Assembly: GCA_034359265.1 (NCBI GenBank)
Contig: CP136890.1
Location: forward strand, 34,266,501 to 34,330,500
Direction of reading: 5' to 3'
Length of the DNA stretch: 64,000 nucleotides
From: Canna indica
Lineage: Eukaryota > Streptophyta > Magnoliopsida > Zingiberales > Cannaceae
Position numbers and translations under genes: made by a program
Notes under the pieces: generated by a model
Seen by the model: the letters and a program-made list of their open reading frames with translations, nothing else
Database searches by the model: none
What the model was told of the DNA's origin: nothing
Shown here: piece by piece, positions 44,953 to 56,938 of the stretch
How positions within the stretch are numbered: the stretch's first letter is position 1
Layout of the letters: each line of letters starts with the position of its first letter

Positions 44953-47525
44953 TGTAAGACCCGGGAAAAATTTCCTAATATAAAATCTATTTTGGTGTAG
45001 CACGCCGGACCTGGGGATAGTCGAGTCGAGCTTCAGGATTACCTCGAGTGAAAAGGTATAACTTGATTAATGATGTATGCAATTAAATTGGGCAAATGAC
45101 TATTTCCTTTTATGCATTTATACTTTAATCGAGTTTAAGTCGACTCGTGTTGCGGGAAGAGTCAGAACCCAAGTCGAGCTCAGGTTTAGTTGAGTCATGA
45201 TTAAGAGTCTAGGGCCATTAAGGAAGGTTTGATGAGGGATTGAAACCCCTCATCCTTGTGTCGTACGACTCATCTTTGAGTCGCACAAGGCAGCGCCTAG
45301 GAGAGAGGGGATCGAGAAGAAGTAAGGAGGAGGGGGATTTTGGTCGATCCGGGATTTCGCGCCGTCGCCGGAAAAAATTCAAAGTTGTCATCATCCGATC
45401 TTTCATCCTCCTCAATCAAGGTGAGTGGTTGGATTTGAAGAAATGGGGGAGGCGGGTAGCAGAACCCTTAGTGGTGATAGGATCGTGTTTTCTCGCGATT
45501 TTCCGACGAATCGAGTTTCCGTAGTTGTATATACATGATTCTTGTATTAATACTTGCCGGATCATTTTGTTTTCTCGTCATTTTCTCCAATCTAGGGCTG
45601 CCGAATCATGGGGAAAGGGGGTAGCTCATGTCAAAATTTTCCCCAATCCCCTTGACGGAAGTAGAGCCCTTAGATGATCATAAATCTATCATTAGAGCAT
45701 TCTCCGTCGTCGATTTCACGTGTTAAACAGTTCGTCTTCCCTAGAACCCCTAGGTGTGACCGAATGAACCCTAAACCTCATGAGAAGGGTTCGGCCAAGG
45801 GTAAGGGAAGGGGTAAATCAGTCCACATGAATTTAAGATATATCAGAGACGAAGAGTTAGGGTCGTAGCTAAATTCTTCTTTCCCTTTTCTACCCTAAGA
45901 GGCATGGCCGAGCAAGGTTCACCATGCTCAAGGCTCGGACAAGCCTAGGGGGAGGAAAGGGTGATCTTTAGATGGAAACTTCCATGGTTAAAATGTTAAA
46001 ACTATAGAGGCATGATGATACTTAGGAAGAACACCAACCATAGTAAGTAAATTTATTGATTTATGAGATTGTAGGAATGCTAACTTAATGACCATCCTTA
46101 GCTCATTCAATCTTTAAATTTTGAAATGATGTATTAGTTTACCATGCTTAGTATCTCATGCATTATTGAATTCATTGTTACCAACTTGCCATGCTAGATA
46201 AATTGTTTCTTATTGAGCTTAATTCCAAACGTAGTGTATAGTTGTTATGTATGAATATTGTGGCTATATATAGTATATGTTGTAAAGTATGCTTACTTTT
46301 CTTTAGATTACACATGCTGTCCTAAAATGTTCATAGGCGGAATTCCAAGGTCGGTACATGGAATTCCTCACCCAAGGTAGTGTATAATATTAGACAACAT
46401 GTAGGATGTTGCGTGATGCTCAGCATATATGAAAACTTAGCTAGGAGATGATATAACTTCTAGGATTTCTAGTAAACATTTTGAAAACCTAAAACTCTTC
46501 GGCGTACACATTTTGAAAGGGTAGCATTAATTTGTTGACCCTGTAGCCCGGATTAGAGCCAGATACGGGCAATGGCCCGAAAGGTATATAAGGAAACCCT
46601 AGGACATTGACTGTGTGATGTGCTTGAGATGGTCCGCCGAGAAGCGTGGAGGTCGAAAATGACAAATGCTTAGCTCGGCCAGTGTTTGGGTCTTGAGGTG
46701 CGCCAGCAGGCCCGCTAGGTGCTAGACCCCAGTTGGGTGGGACTAGCTATCCTTACCCCAGTTGGGTGGGACTAGCTGTCCTTATTCCAGACGGTGTCCG
46801 GAGACTAGTGGACCATCCTAGTCGATGGCCTGGGATTGCTTGTTTACATCTTGATATGATGTGACTGACGGCCAGTATGATTCTACCTTGTATGGTAGGG
46901 TCGGCTGTAGCCGAGATTTTTATTACCATAAGTATGTCGGAGGCTTGATAGGCCGAGATGACAGATTTTCACATATTCGATTTATACAGAATGACCCATG
47001 GGGTTAGTAGTCACATTAAAAGTAGCTTACCTCCTTGAATATACATTATGTTGCCTTATATGTCATGCATGAATAACTAAGGATTATATGGAGGTTCGCT
47101 AGAACCGCTCACTGAGTCCCAAGTGGACTCACAGTTTGTTTCCTTATTTTTTGCAAAGCATGAGCAGTGATTGTGACCTATCGACATGGTGCAGCTGGTG
47201 GGCGGGAGGTGGTGCCATATCTCGTAGCAGCGTCCTTAAGTCATAGTCCAATGTTTCTAGTAGTTATTTATTTTTCTGCACTAACAGTTGTATTTTGGAA
47301 AAAGTTTGTAAAACTTTGATTCTTGAGACGTTCAGTTGTTTTGATGTTTGTTTTCTTCTTTGGTTTGAAAACATAAAATTGTGAACTTTGAAAACTTTTA
47401 ATAAAGTTTGTGTTGAGATTTCTTTTGTCGACATGTTCTGGTTCCTTTATGTCAGTGTAGACAGTAGGCTACAGGGTAGGATGTAGGCCCTGGCCGGTCA
47501 CACTACCCTCAGTTGGGGTGTGACA
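44953..47525 (+). mobile_element. Gypsy solo LTR (2573 bp) nested in another LTR
   Basis: Starts TGTAAGACCCGGG and ends TTGGGGTGTGACA. Flanks are GATTT and AATTT, a 5-bp target duplication with one mismatch. It contains CAATCAAGGTGAGTGG (45413), two CCAGTTGGGTGGGACTAGCT units (46729 and 46758), a class II hairpin at 46803 and CGCTCACTGAGTCC (47107). Confidence 0.75.
46803..46823 (+). other. Class II LTR hairpin
   Basis: The arms GACTAG and CTAGTC pair perfectly around the loop TGGACCATC. Confidence 0.6.
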
Positions 47526-48377
47526 AATTTTCTTGCGAGTAGATCATCCTTGATGCTTGTTATTGTCTCATGTCATTTGTAGGGCGCCTCCTTGAGGTTG
47601 GGAGGGGGCGGCAGCCCTAGGGCATGCCCCCAAACCTTAGGGAGGGCTGGCCCTAGTGTGGGAAACCTAATAATGATGTTTAATATTCATTTCTAATTTA
47701 ATTGCTAATTAATTCCGAAAATTCTATGTATTATATCATTATGGAATCTTATTTTTCATGGTGGCATAGGGTGGCCGAGTAACTGTAATACCCGCTAAAA
47801 AATAGAAATAAAAATTTAATTACTTTATTTTGGCTTCAGCGGGAAAGCCGGGAGGGCAAGATGAGGAATCATCGGAGTTACTTTATTTTGGCTTCAGCGG
47901 GAGAGGGCCGAGAAATCATCGGAGGGCAAGATTTGGGATGTGACCTTTTTAGATGAGGAAAATTATTTCAATTATGTCGGGATGAAAGGTTGGGTCGAGT
48001 CGAGTCCGTAGGTTCAAACGGAACTCGATTCAGACGAGTATAGGTCGAGTTATGTCCACTTAAGTCATCAAGGCAAAATCATTAATTTGAAAAATAAAAT
48101 TAAATAAGAATATATACCCCAACTGGAGCGTACGGCTCCTCCTTGGAGTCGCACGCATCCCCAGGCGAGGGGTGAGGAGAGGTGCACAAGAAGAGGGGCA
48201 GTCGGATGTTTGACGACGCCGAAAGCTGATCGTCGTGAAGATGTAAACTATGCATGCACCGAGAAATTTATACTATGTCGTATCTACCAGAGTAATCCAT
48301 CTTTTTTATAAATATATAAATTAGTCCACTTAGTGGGTGTGGGTGTGGACGTGCATGTGATTGGGCCGAGTGGTGCG

Positions 48378-49136
48378 TGTTGGCCTAAGATTTTCTACTT
48401 TGGTATTAATTTTGGTTTTGATGATAATAAACATGGAACTAATGTTTCATTGAGAAATATTTTTCAGGTTCCATATCGGTTAGCGCACGACGTCCACGAT
48501 CGAAAATATCGGAGAAATCGAAAAATTGAAAGGACGTTGTTCGACGCGCTCGATTTCGTCAGGAAGATAGAGTTTAGATTTAGGGTGTTTAGATATATTG
48601 TAAAATCCTCTTTATGATGCTAAGACCCTTAAAGAACCAAACTCGTAATCCAAAACCTGAATCGAAGAAAGAAACCGTTTGAAACTCACTATAGAGTACA
48701 GGTACACTACGTAGAGTACTACTGGTACTCTATGGCCGGTCATATTGACCGGTCGACTGAACTTCGGTGTGAGAGCGGAGACTCTCCGGTGAAAACGTCC
48801 TCATTGTAAAGGAAACAATTAATCTACTAAAGTTTTGTTTGGAAATCCTAAGTGGGGTGCTTAGGTAGTGGAGTAGGCATTGGGGCCGAACAACTATAAA
48901 TCGATCGTGTTTGCATTGCCTATTGTGATTGTGCCTTAATTGCTATATTTACTTGTTTCCGCGCATTGCTTTCTTGGTTGTGTTTAATTATCTTATTTAT
49001 TGCTTCCGCTTGCTATTCGAATTAGTGTATTGCCTTAGTTATAAGAAATAGTTGAATTCGATAAAACCAGAATTAGACAAAAAGTTTAGTTAATACACTA
49101 TTCACCTCTCCCTCTAGTGTGGCCATTTCACCAACA
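48378..49136 (+). mobile_element. Copia solo LTR nested in gypsy LTR
   Basis: Starts TGTTGGCCTAAGA and ends CATTTCACCAACA. Flanks are GTGCG and GTGTG (one mismatch). It matches both ends of the copia LTR at 30942-32749 but lacks about 1 kb of the middle, including most of the GGTCGACC cluster. Confidence 0.82.
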
Positions 49137-49260
49137 GTGTGCACCGCGCACGAGTTAATATTGGACCGGATTGGGCCGAGTGGTGCGCATTGCGCACGAG
49201 TTGATTCCGGGTCGAGACATACGTCGGTGAGCCATGCCGATGACTGACCCGAGTGGCATG

Positions 49261-49282
49261 GGTCGGAGGGCCTTTTCTGACC
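49261..49282 (+). other. Class I LTR hairpin
   Basis: GGTCGG pairs with CTGACC (one G.T pair) around a loop beginning AGGGCC. A second, weaker copy follows at 49299-49319 and a class II-like hairpin (TTCGCTAG with CTAGCGAG) at 49351-49376. Confidence 0.55.
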
Positions 49283-49930
49283 GAGTTGTGGGCACTGAGC
49301 CTAGAGGGCCTTCCTAGCCCAGTCAGCTCGAGATGGAAAGTTCGCTAGGATGGCCAATCTAGCGAGCACCAAATGAGTTATAAGCGGGTAACTAGAGGAT
49401 TGTCTTCAATTGGGCCGAGTCAGGCCGTGCGGTGCGTGTAGCGCACGAGATTACTGATGCAAATTGTTACTATGATTTTTATTTGTTATTTGTACACAGG
49501 GTTAATTGTTGCATTTATTTATCTATTTGGATTGGCTTGGTGACGACCAAGACGACCACTCACTGAGTTCTTTAGAACGCACCCTTCTTCTTGTTATCAT
49601 TTTGCAGAGCGTGATCATTGAGGTATGGCATGGCTAGTGGCGACAGACTCCGGTGGCGGTCTCGTGAGAGTTGTTGCTGTAGTCGAGTTGTGTCGAGTTA
49701 TGTAGTTCGTTTGAGCATGCAAACTTATGTAGTGTTGATACTAGAACATTGGTTATGTGACTTATGCACTAGGTTTGATACTTGAATTGCTACTCTTTAT
49801 AAATAAATGTTTATCTTGTGTTAATCTGAGTCGTTATATTGCATGCTTATCATGGTGGTATGGTCTAGGATTCGGGGTGCTTATCTGCACTCTAGCCGGT
49901 CGCGTGACCCGGTTTCGGGGCGTGACAAAG

Positions 49931-49943
49931 TGATATCAGAGCA
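49931..49943 (+). other. Primer-binding site of LARD-like element
   Basis: TGATATCAGAGCA, three bases after the LTR end, complements initiator methionine tRNA with one change from TGGTATCAGAGC. Confidence 0.75.
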
Positions 49944-50730
49944 TGTGGTTAGGCCTAGACTACATCATTAGGGCATTTGCGAGTATGTCGATGTACAATG
50001 TGTCTTATTTCACAAGACTGAGCTACGGAGCTTGCGCGCACCTACGGCGGTACGTATGATCATTTAATAACCATATATTAAAGTGCTAGATATGTGTATT
50101 GCATGTTTTCCTTGTTGTCGAGGGGGCAAATGGTAATGCAGTGTGAATAGGTTCTTCCCTCCATCCCTTTTGGAGTGATTTCTTCATTGCCATGGTCAAG
50201 GTCCAGTATGCTTGCAAAAATATAAAATTTTACTTTTCCGGTGTTTTATTTGGCTTGTCATTAAGAATGTGGATGCATAGGGAAGGGAAGAGGATGATTG
50301 TGTGGTTGGTTTAGCTTGTGATAGCCCTTTGGAAGGACTACCCCTAAAGCATGGAGCAGGCAAATGTAGAGAAGATCGGAATGGTTATACATACTGAAAA
50401 TTATGAGCTTACATGCTAAAATTACTTGGTATAAACTGAAATGTAATTTGGGTGATAAAACATAGGGCCGAGATGATGGGCCCAAGAGAGGGTTGAGTTG
50501 GGGAGCGTGGACGCGTACCTGAGTTGTCAGCTAAGATGTTAAAATCACCCGAGAGATATTATGTACCCGTATGTATGATATAGAAATATTGCTTGTGTCG
50601 TGATTGTGGATGGATGATGGCCGAGTCGAGAAGTGTACCAACTTGCCAAGTTGGCCCCGATTCGGCGAGTTTGGATATGGGTCGAGAGTTGCCGTCAGTA
50701 ATTTATGCTGACGATGGACCCGAGTGGTTT

Positions 50731-50752
50731 GGTTGGAGGGCTATTCCCAATC
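50731..50752 (+). other. Class I hairpin
   Basis: GGTTGG pairs with CCAATC (one G.T) around loop AGGGCTATTC. Confidence 0.55.
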
Positions 50753-50765
50753 AGAATAGGCGCCG

Positions 50766-50788
50766 GAGCTAGTAGGCCATCCTAGTTC
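50766..50788 (+). other. Class II hairpin
   Basis: GAGCTAG pairs with CTAGTTC (one G.T) around loop TAGGCCATC, 14 bp after a class I hairpin. Confidence 0.55.
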
Positions 50789-51435
50789 AGCGAGCCCGAG
50801 TGGAAGCTCGCTAGATAGAGATTATAGCGACCGACTCATATGTATGCATTGTTTTGGGCCATCGTGGGCCGAGTGATGTTTTAGGCCGTCGTGGGCCAAG
50901 TGGATGTTTTGGGCTATTATAGACCAAGTGGTTATGGTATTTGATGTTTGGGCCATTATGGGCCGAGTCGATATGGTACTTGATATTCTTTGAGTTTTAT
51001 AGTCATTTCAAAAAATTTCATGTTGGAGGCACTTGTATCCATGCCGAAAGCTCAAACTCGTTAACTAATAATGAGTTGCTAGAATCCCCTACTGGGATGG
51101 TTGCCTAGCGAATGGTTAGACATATACGCCAAGATTTGGTTTCATTTGATTGGAGTGGTGAGGTGCACGGCGGTTCAGAGGGTGAGACCAGGAGTAGGTC
51201 GGACTCGATACGGTCACACGCGCACCTGTGATATTGGTAGATTGCCTAAACCACTCGAGTAATACTATTGGTGTGTATTCTTGTTTATTTCCTTATTATT
51301 GTGATGGTGCTTGTGCTTGGAGCATGGCCAGGCTAACAAGTCCTTTAGTTGGTGGAGCTATCGCCCGACTCAGCGAGAGGATTATGGGCCCAGGAAGGTC
51401 GTCGGCGAACCATTAACGACCCAGGTAGTGGCATC

Positions 51436-51456
51436 GGTTGGAGGGTCTTTCCAGCC
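51436..51456 (+). other. Class I hairpin
   Basis: GGTTGG pairs with CCAGCC (one G.T) around loop AGGGTCTTT. A decayed class II copy follows at about 51473-51490. Confidence 0.5.
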
Positions 51457-52212
51457 AGAGGAGGATTACTGGGGCTAGTAGGCCATCCTATCTCAGAGGA
51501 CCGGGGTGGGAAGCTGGTGGTGCCGTGTGTATACATTAGAGGGGTTTCTCTATTGTTATCCCCGGCTTGTGCGCTAGTATGCTTGCTATTGCGTGATTCA
51601 TGAATACGGTGTTGGCGGAGACTGGCCGATGTGGGTGTGTGCGCAAGCGCACACTGCGTTAATATTTTTTTTTATGATTATGAATCTTTAGATGGGATAG
51701 ATTAGCTGGTAGCTCTGCGAGTTCAGGATCCGTGGGAGGGTCCGAGAGTTGGGGGTGCCCATCTGCGCACCCGAGGTCTTTAGCAAGGTACCCCAAGCAC
51801 CCGGGGACATGTGTAAGTGCATGCATATAATTCCAACGTGACGATTGTGTGGTTAACAAGGTCTTTGGGTCAGTGTGGTCACGTATTTTAGGGCCAAAGT
51901 AAAGGTCACGTGGTGTGTACCCTTGAGTACACCCGAGTTGTTGATGGGAGACCACACCCACCCGAGTTAGATGGTGGTGAGTAAGCTTGCACCTTTTATC
52001 TGTCGAGATTGTGCGTGTCAGGCCAGCGTGTTTGGATTATACAAGAATTACGGGTGAAAAGGTGGACACGAAGGATTGTCCAAGGATTCTAAGGTCGAAT
52101 TGTGATGCCAAGTGTGGCAGAGGTTCGAAGTCGCGCAAATATGTGTAGCTAACGCTCGTTCGGGTTCAATGGTTCGATGAACCTATAGCTTACCCAAAAA
52201 TTCGAGGACAGA

Positions 52213-52232
52213 TTTTCTTTAAGGGGGAAGAT
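52213..52232 (+). other. Polypurine tract of LARD-like element
   Basis: AAGGGGGAAGAT directly precedes the TGTAATACCC start of the 3' LTR. The upstream AAATTCGAGGACAGATTTTC text is the usual context of this tract in plant gypsy elements. Confidence 0.8.
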
Positions 52233-54200
52233 TGTAATACCCGCTAAAAATAGAAATACAAAATTTAATTATTTTATTTTGGCTTCAGCGAGAAAGTCGG
52301 GATGCGCGTCGGAGAGGGCCGAAAAATCATCGAAGGGCGCAATTTGTGATGTGACCTTTTTAGAGGAGGAAAATTATTTCAATTATGTCGGGATGAAAGG
52401 TTGGGTGGAGTCAACTCCATAGGTTCAAAAGGAACTCGATTCGGACGAGTATAGGTCTAGTTATGTCCACTTAAATCATAAGGGCAAAATCGTAAATTTG
52501 AAAAGTAAAATAAAATAAGAATATATACCCAACTGTGGCACCCATCCCCAAAAATATCAAGTTGGCTCATCTGTCTTTTTTCGTGTTGATCATTTCAGGC
52601 CTCTTGAATCTTCTCTTCCCCACTTTTTATTTGTTATTTGATTTCTCGTTTTTTTTGTGTAATGTGGATTGACTTTTGTTTTACTATTGATAGGGTGGGA
52701 ATTTACTTGTTGAGACCCTATGAATCAATTGAAACCCCAGATTCATACTAGAACCACGATGATTTAAATAAAGCAAGGCCTCAAGCTAAACTCAAAGATT
52801 CTCTGAGTAAGAACCTTTCGATGGTCACTTATTCAATGAATGTAATGACTCAACAAAATCTAGAAAAAGAGTTGTCCTTCGGTCAAAAAAAAGTGAGGGT
52901 GAGGAGTCGCGCATAGGAAGAGGGGCAGCCGGGTGTTCGTCCCGATCACCGCGAAGATAGGAGGTTTCCTACCTCGATTGATCCTTCCCGTTCTACTTGT
53001 CGGTGAGTGATTCCTGACCCCAAAGTCTAGGATCAGTTTTCCCTGTGGCCGAACCATCTATGCATGATAGGTGCTGAAATTTTCATTTTCCCCATGTATT
53101 TGCTGTGGTTTCGATCCTTGATGTGGGTTGGAGAGAGATTTCAGCCTAGGAGAAGAGGTTTTGATTTTGGAATTGCCCTAATGGCATAGAACCGGCGGAT
53201 GGAAATTTAGGGGAAAGAAAAAAAAAACTATGCTGAGGTTTCTGTTCTCTTTATTTGATGTGGATCATGTGGTTTGGCTTAATTCTCTTTTAGCAATTAC
53301 TTGATCAATTCCTAAACAGATATGTTAGTGCTGCCTTGATGGAATAAGTGAAATGTGATAATGTGCAGATTGTGCAATAGTTTCAGTGTTCTAAATTTTT
53401 CTATTGAGATGGTTTGGGAAAAGTTCGAGATAAGTATAATTTTTCTTTATGGGTTGAAATGAAGATTCATTATTGCTTGATTCCTGAATGGGATATATAT
53501 GTTAACTCTCTTGCCAATGCTACTCCAAATGATCAACTTTCATTGGTATGGATTTTGTTTTGTTTGAAAATTTGATATGAACAATCCCATGTCTTGTGGT
53601 TAGAGTTCTAAAGGAGATCTATCGTTAATCCCATGTGTTCCACTTGTGATGAATTCTCATGAAAGAGATTTCTGACACTTGACTTAAACTCTCTTACTTT
53701 TAGCCTTCTTATGTACTGTTATGAAAGTTGTAGTTCACTTGCTTGTGGCATGATCACATTTTATATCAGTCAGGGGATTTTTAGAAATAGTCTGGCTTTA
53801 TGTTGATGGAACTCCTTAGGTTTTTGTTGTATTAGCTCCAAAACAGTAGTTGCCCTCCAAGTAAGACTTTTTAAATTTTATGGTGGCATTGAGATTAACA
53901 TGTGTATTGAATAGATCTAATTAGAGATTTATTACTAAGACCTATGGTTAAAAAGTTGAATTGTCCTAGATAGGTTCTCACTGAAGTTGGCATTTACGTA
54001 GCATTACCTACATGTTTATCTATGCTGGAAAGAACGTTATGATATGCTGAAATTAATTTTCATGTAGACTGGAATTGTTTAAGAACATGCTGAAGTTATA
54101 TTTTCTACATACTGAAATATATTTTTATGCTATAAATTGTCGAGATAATATGTTGATCTTTATGTACATAATATTGTGGGATGTTCAATTGTGTACATAA
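52233..54200 (+). repeat. 3' LTR of LARD-like element, interrupted and incomplete
   Basis: Matches the 5' LTR from 52233 to about 52540. About 340 bp of unrelated text follows (52545-52884), then the LTR resumes (GAGGAGTCGCGCATAGGAAG, 52896; TTGTCGGTGAGTGATTCC, 52997). The rest to 54200 contains scattered TGCTGAAATT motifs. No GTGACA end is present. Confidence 0.6.
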
Positions 54201-54202
54201 TA

Positions 54203-55928
54203 TTTTGGGGTGGAGTTAGGTCCAATGCTGATTTTCTAACATGGTATCAGAGTCAAACCTGTGGTTGATATTGTGCCACCCGCAGATGTCCAGTCCTGCA
54301 AAACTCCATGCTCCAGATCTCCAATCCTGGGCGTGAGGGGGGGTATGTTAAAATCCCACATTGGTTAGGAATATGGCCAAGGTAGTCTTTAAATAGTTTG
54401 GGCAATCCTCTCCTCATGAGCTAGTTTTTGGGGTGGAGTTAGGTCCAATGCTGATTTTATAACATGGTATCAGAGCCAGATCTATTGTTGATTGTGGGCC
54501 ACCTGCAGAACTTCACGCTCCAGATGTGGATTCTGGGCGTGAGGGGGGTGTGTTAAAGTCCCACATTGGTTGAGGTTGTGGTCTAGATGGTCTTTAAATA
54601 GATTGGGCAATCCTCCCCCTTTGAGCTAGCTTTTGGGGTGGAGTTTGGTCTAATGCTGATTTTTTAACATGGTATTAGAGCCAAACCTGTGGTTAATATT
54701 GTGTCACCCGCAGATGTCCAGTCCTGCAAAACTTCAGGCTCCAGATGTCCAATCCTGGGCGTGAGGGGGGTGTGTTAAAGTCCCACATTGGTTAAAAATA
54801 TGACCAAGATAGCCTTTAAATAGATTGGACAATCCTTCCCCTATGAGCTAGCTTTTACGATGAGTTAGACCTACTAATTTCTTAATATGGTATCAGAGCC
54901 AGACCTATTGTTGATTGTGGGCCACCTGCAGAACTTCACGCTCCAGATGTGGATCCTGGGCATGAGGGGGGTGTGTTAAAGTCCCACATTGCTTGAGGTT
55001 GTGGTCTAGATGGCCTTTAAATAGATTGGACAATCCCCCCCCCTTTGAGCTAGCTTTTGGGGTGGAGTTATGTCCAAGGCTATTTTCTAACATGGTATCA
55101 GAGCCAAAAACCTATGGTTGAGAGTGGGCCACCTGCAGAACTTCACGCTCCAGATGTGGATCTTGGGCGTGAGGGGGGTGTGTTAAAGTCCCACATTGGT
55201 TAAAAATATGACCAAGATAGCCTTTAAATAGTATGAGCAATTCTCTCCTCATGAGCTAGCTTTTGGGGTGGAGTTAGGTCCAAGGCTGATTTTCTAACAT
55301 GGTATCAGAGCCAGACCTATTGTTGATTGTGGGCCACCTGCAGAACTTCACGCTCCAAATGTGGATCCTGGGCGTGAGGGGGGTGTGTTAAAGTCCCACA
55401 TTGGTTGAGGTTGTGGTCTAGATAGCCTTTAAATAGATTGGACAATCCTCCCCCTTTGAGCTAGCTTTTGGGCTGAAGTTAGGTCCAAGGCTATTTTCTA
55501 ACATGGTATCAGAGCCAAACCTATGGTTGAGAGTGGGCCACCTGCAGAACTTCACGCTCCAGATGTGGATCCTGGGCGTGAGGGGGGTGTGTTAAAGTCC
55601 CACATTGGTTGAGGTTGTGGTCTAGATAGCCTTTAAATAGATTGGACAATCCTCCCCCTTTGAGCTAGCTTTTGGGGTGGAGTTAGGTCCAATGCTGATT
55701 TTTTAACATGGTATCAGAGCCAAACCTGTGGTTAATATTGTGCCACCCGCAGATGTCCAGTCCTGCAAAACTTCACGCTCCAGATGTCCAATCCTGGGCG
55801 TGAGGGGGGTGTGTTAAAGTCCCACATTGGTTAAAAACATGACCAAGATAGCCTTTAAATAGTATGAGCAATCCTGTCCTGATGAGCTAGCTTTTGGGGT
55901 GGAGTTATGTCCAAGGCTGATTTTCTAA
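54203..55928 (+). mobile_element. Tandem TRIM array: nine LTRs, eight internal domains
   Basis: A head-to-tail series with period 204-223 bp. The LTR (about 119 bp) starts TGTTAAAGTCCCACATTGG, has a TTTAAATAG TATA-like site and ends TTTCTAACA. It is followed at once by a methionine-tRNA primer site (TGGTATCAGAGCC). The internal domain is only 85-105 bp and ends in GTGAGGGGGGTG, a polypurine tract. Complete LTRs start at 54346, 54551, 54773, 54974, 55181, 55386, 55590 and 55812; a truncated one ends at 54241. This is a terminal-repeat retrotransposon in miniature, with no coding capacity, amplified in tandem. Confidence 0.9.
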
Positions 55929-56111
55929 TACTACGTCGCTCGCAACATTCAAAACCTGGTGTTGGTGTCCACGCCGGAGCTCGCCCGTGAGGTCCTCCAC
56001 GTGCAAGGCATCGAGTTTGGCTTGCGCACCCGCAACGTGGTGCTCGACATCTTCATCGACAAGGGCTAGGACATGGTGTTCACCGTCTACGGTTACCACT
56101 GGCGCAAGATG

Positions 56112-56873
56112 CGGCGGATCATGACAGCGCCCTTCTTCACCAACAAGGTGGTGCAGCAGAACCAGGAGGGGTGGGAGGAGGAGGCACGACTGGTGGTGGA
56201 GGAGCTGAAGAGGAACCCCAAGGTGGCGACCGAGGGGGTGATCATCCGGCAGCGGCAGCAGCTAATGATGTACAACAACATGTACCACATCATGTTTGAC
56301 AAAAGGTTTGACAGCGTCGGACCCGCCCTTCAACAAGCTGAAGGCCATCAACTTTGAGCGCAGCCGGCTGTCGTAGAGCTTCGAATACAACTACGACGAA
56401 TTCATCCCTGTCTAGAGGCCATTCTTGAGGAAGTACCTTAACAAGTACAAGGAGGTCAAGAACCGCAGGCTGCACCTCTTCCACGAGCACTTCGGCGGAT
56501 CATGACAGCGCCCTTCTTCACCAACAAGGTGGTGCAGCAGAACCAGGAGGGGTGGGAGGAGGAGGCACGACTGGTGGTGGAGGAGCTGAAGAGGAACCCC
56601 AAGGTGGCGACCGAGGGGGTGATCATCCGGCAGCGGCAGCAGCTAATGATGTACAACAACATGTACCACATCATGTTTGACAAAAGGTTTGACAGCGTCG
56701 GACCCGCTCTTCAACAAGCTGAAGGCCATCAACTTTGAGCGCAGCCGGCTGTCGTAGAGCTTCGAATACAACTACGACGAATTCATCCCTGTCTAGAGGC
56801 CATTCTTGAGGAAGTACCTTAACAAGTACAAGGAGGTCAAGAACCGCAGGCTGCACCTCTTCCACGAGCACTT
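56112..56873 (+). repeat. 381-bp tandem duplication inside the C4H pseudogene
   Basis: 56112-56492 and 56493-56873 are identical except for one C/T difference that I can see (ACCCGCCCTTCAAC against ACCCGCTCTTCAAC). They carry the same stop codons, so the duplication came after the gene was disabled. The length is 127 codons. Confidence 0.9.
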
Positions 56874-56916
56874 CGTTGCCGAGAGGAAGTCAATAGTTTG
56901 CTGAGTCAAATAGTTT

Positions 56917-56938
56917 CTTCTTCTTCTTCTTCTTCTTA
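56917..56938 (+). repeat. (TTC)n microsatellite
   Basis: About seven TTC units in the candidate first intron of the C4H pseudogene. Confidence 0.85.

Larger units (their letters stand above)
44394..47783 (+). mobile_element. Gypsy LTR remnant interrupted by a solo LTR
   Basis: Starts TGTAATACCCTCGAAATT and carries the leader block ATCCTAGGTGAGTGGTTC (44854). It is split at 44953 by another LTR and resumes at 47526 with AATTTTCTTGCGAG. It is cut again at 47784 by a further LTR start. Its own end is not present. Confidence 0.65.
47784..49927 (+). repeat. 5' LTR of LARD-like element
   Basis: Starts TGTAATACCCGC and ends TTTCGGGGCGTGACA. It contains a nested copia solo LTR at 48378-49136, class I hairpins near 49261 and 49299, and the CCACTCACTGAGTTC landmark (49556). 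Confidence 0.82.
49944..52212 (+). other. Internal region of LARD-like element, no genes
   Basis: No frame over about 100 codons and no gag, protease, RT or integrase motif. Text just after the primer site (CTACGGCGGTACGTATGAT near 50043) is shared with 61640-61670, so the same family recurs. It contains paired class I and class II hairpins at 50731-50788 and 51436-51490. Confidence 0.65.
47784..54200 (+). mobile_element. Non-coding gypsy-type element (LARD-like)
   Basis: 5' LTR 47784-49927, primer site, a 2.3-kb internal region with no gag or pol, a polypurine tract, and a 3' LTR starting at 52233. The two LTR starts (TGTAATACCCGCTAAAAA) are nearly identical over 300 bp. The 3' LTR loses recognisable structure before the TRIM array at 54203. 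Movement would require proteins from another element. Confidence 0.75.

Noticed and set aside
54203..55928. Regular repeats and spacers that look like a CRISPR-type array
   Set aside because: The spacers are also repeated, units are about 210 bp, and each has an LTR, primer site and polypurine tract. This is a plant TRIM array.
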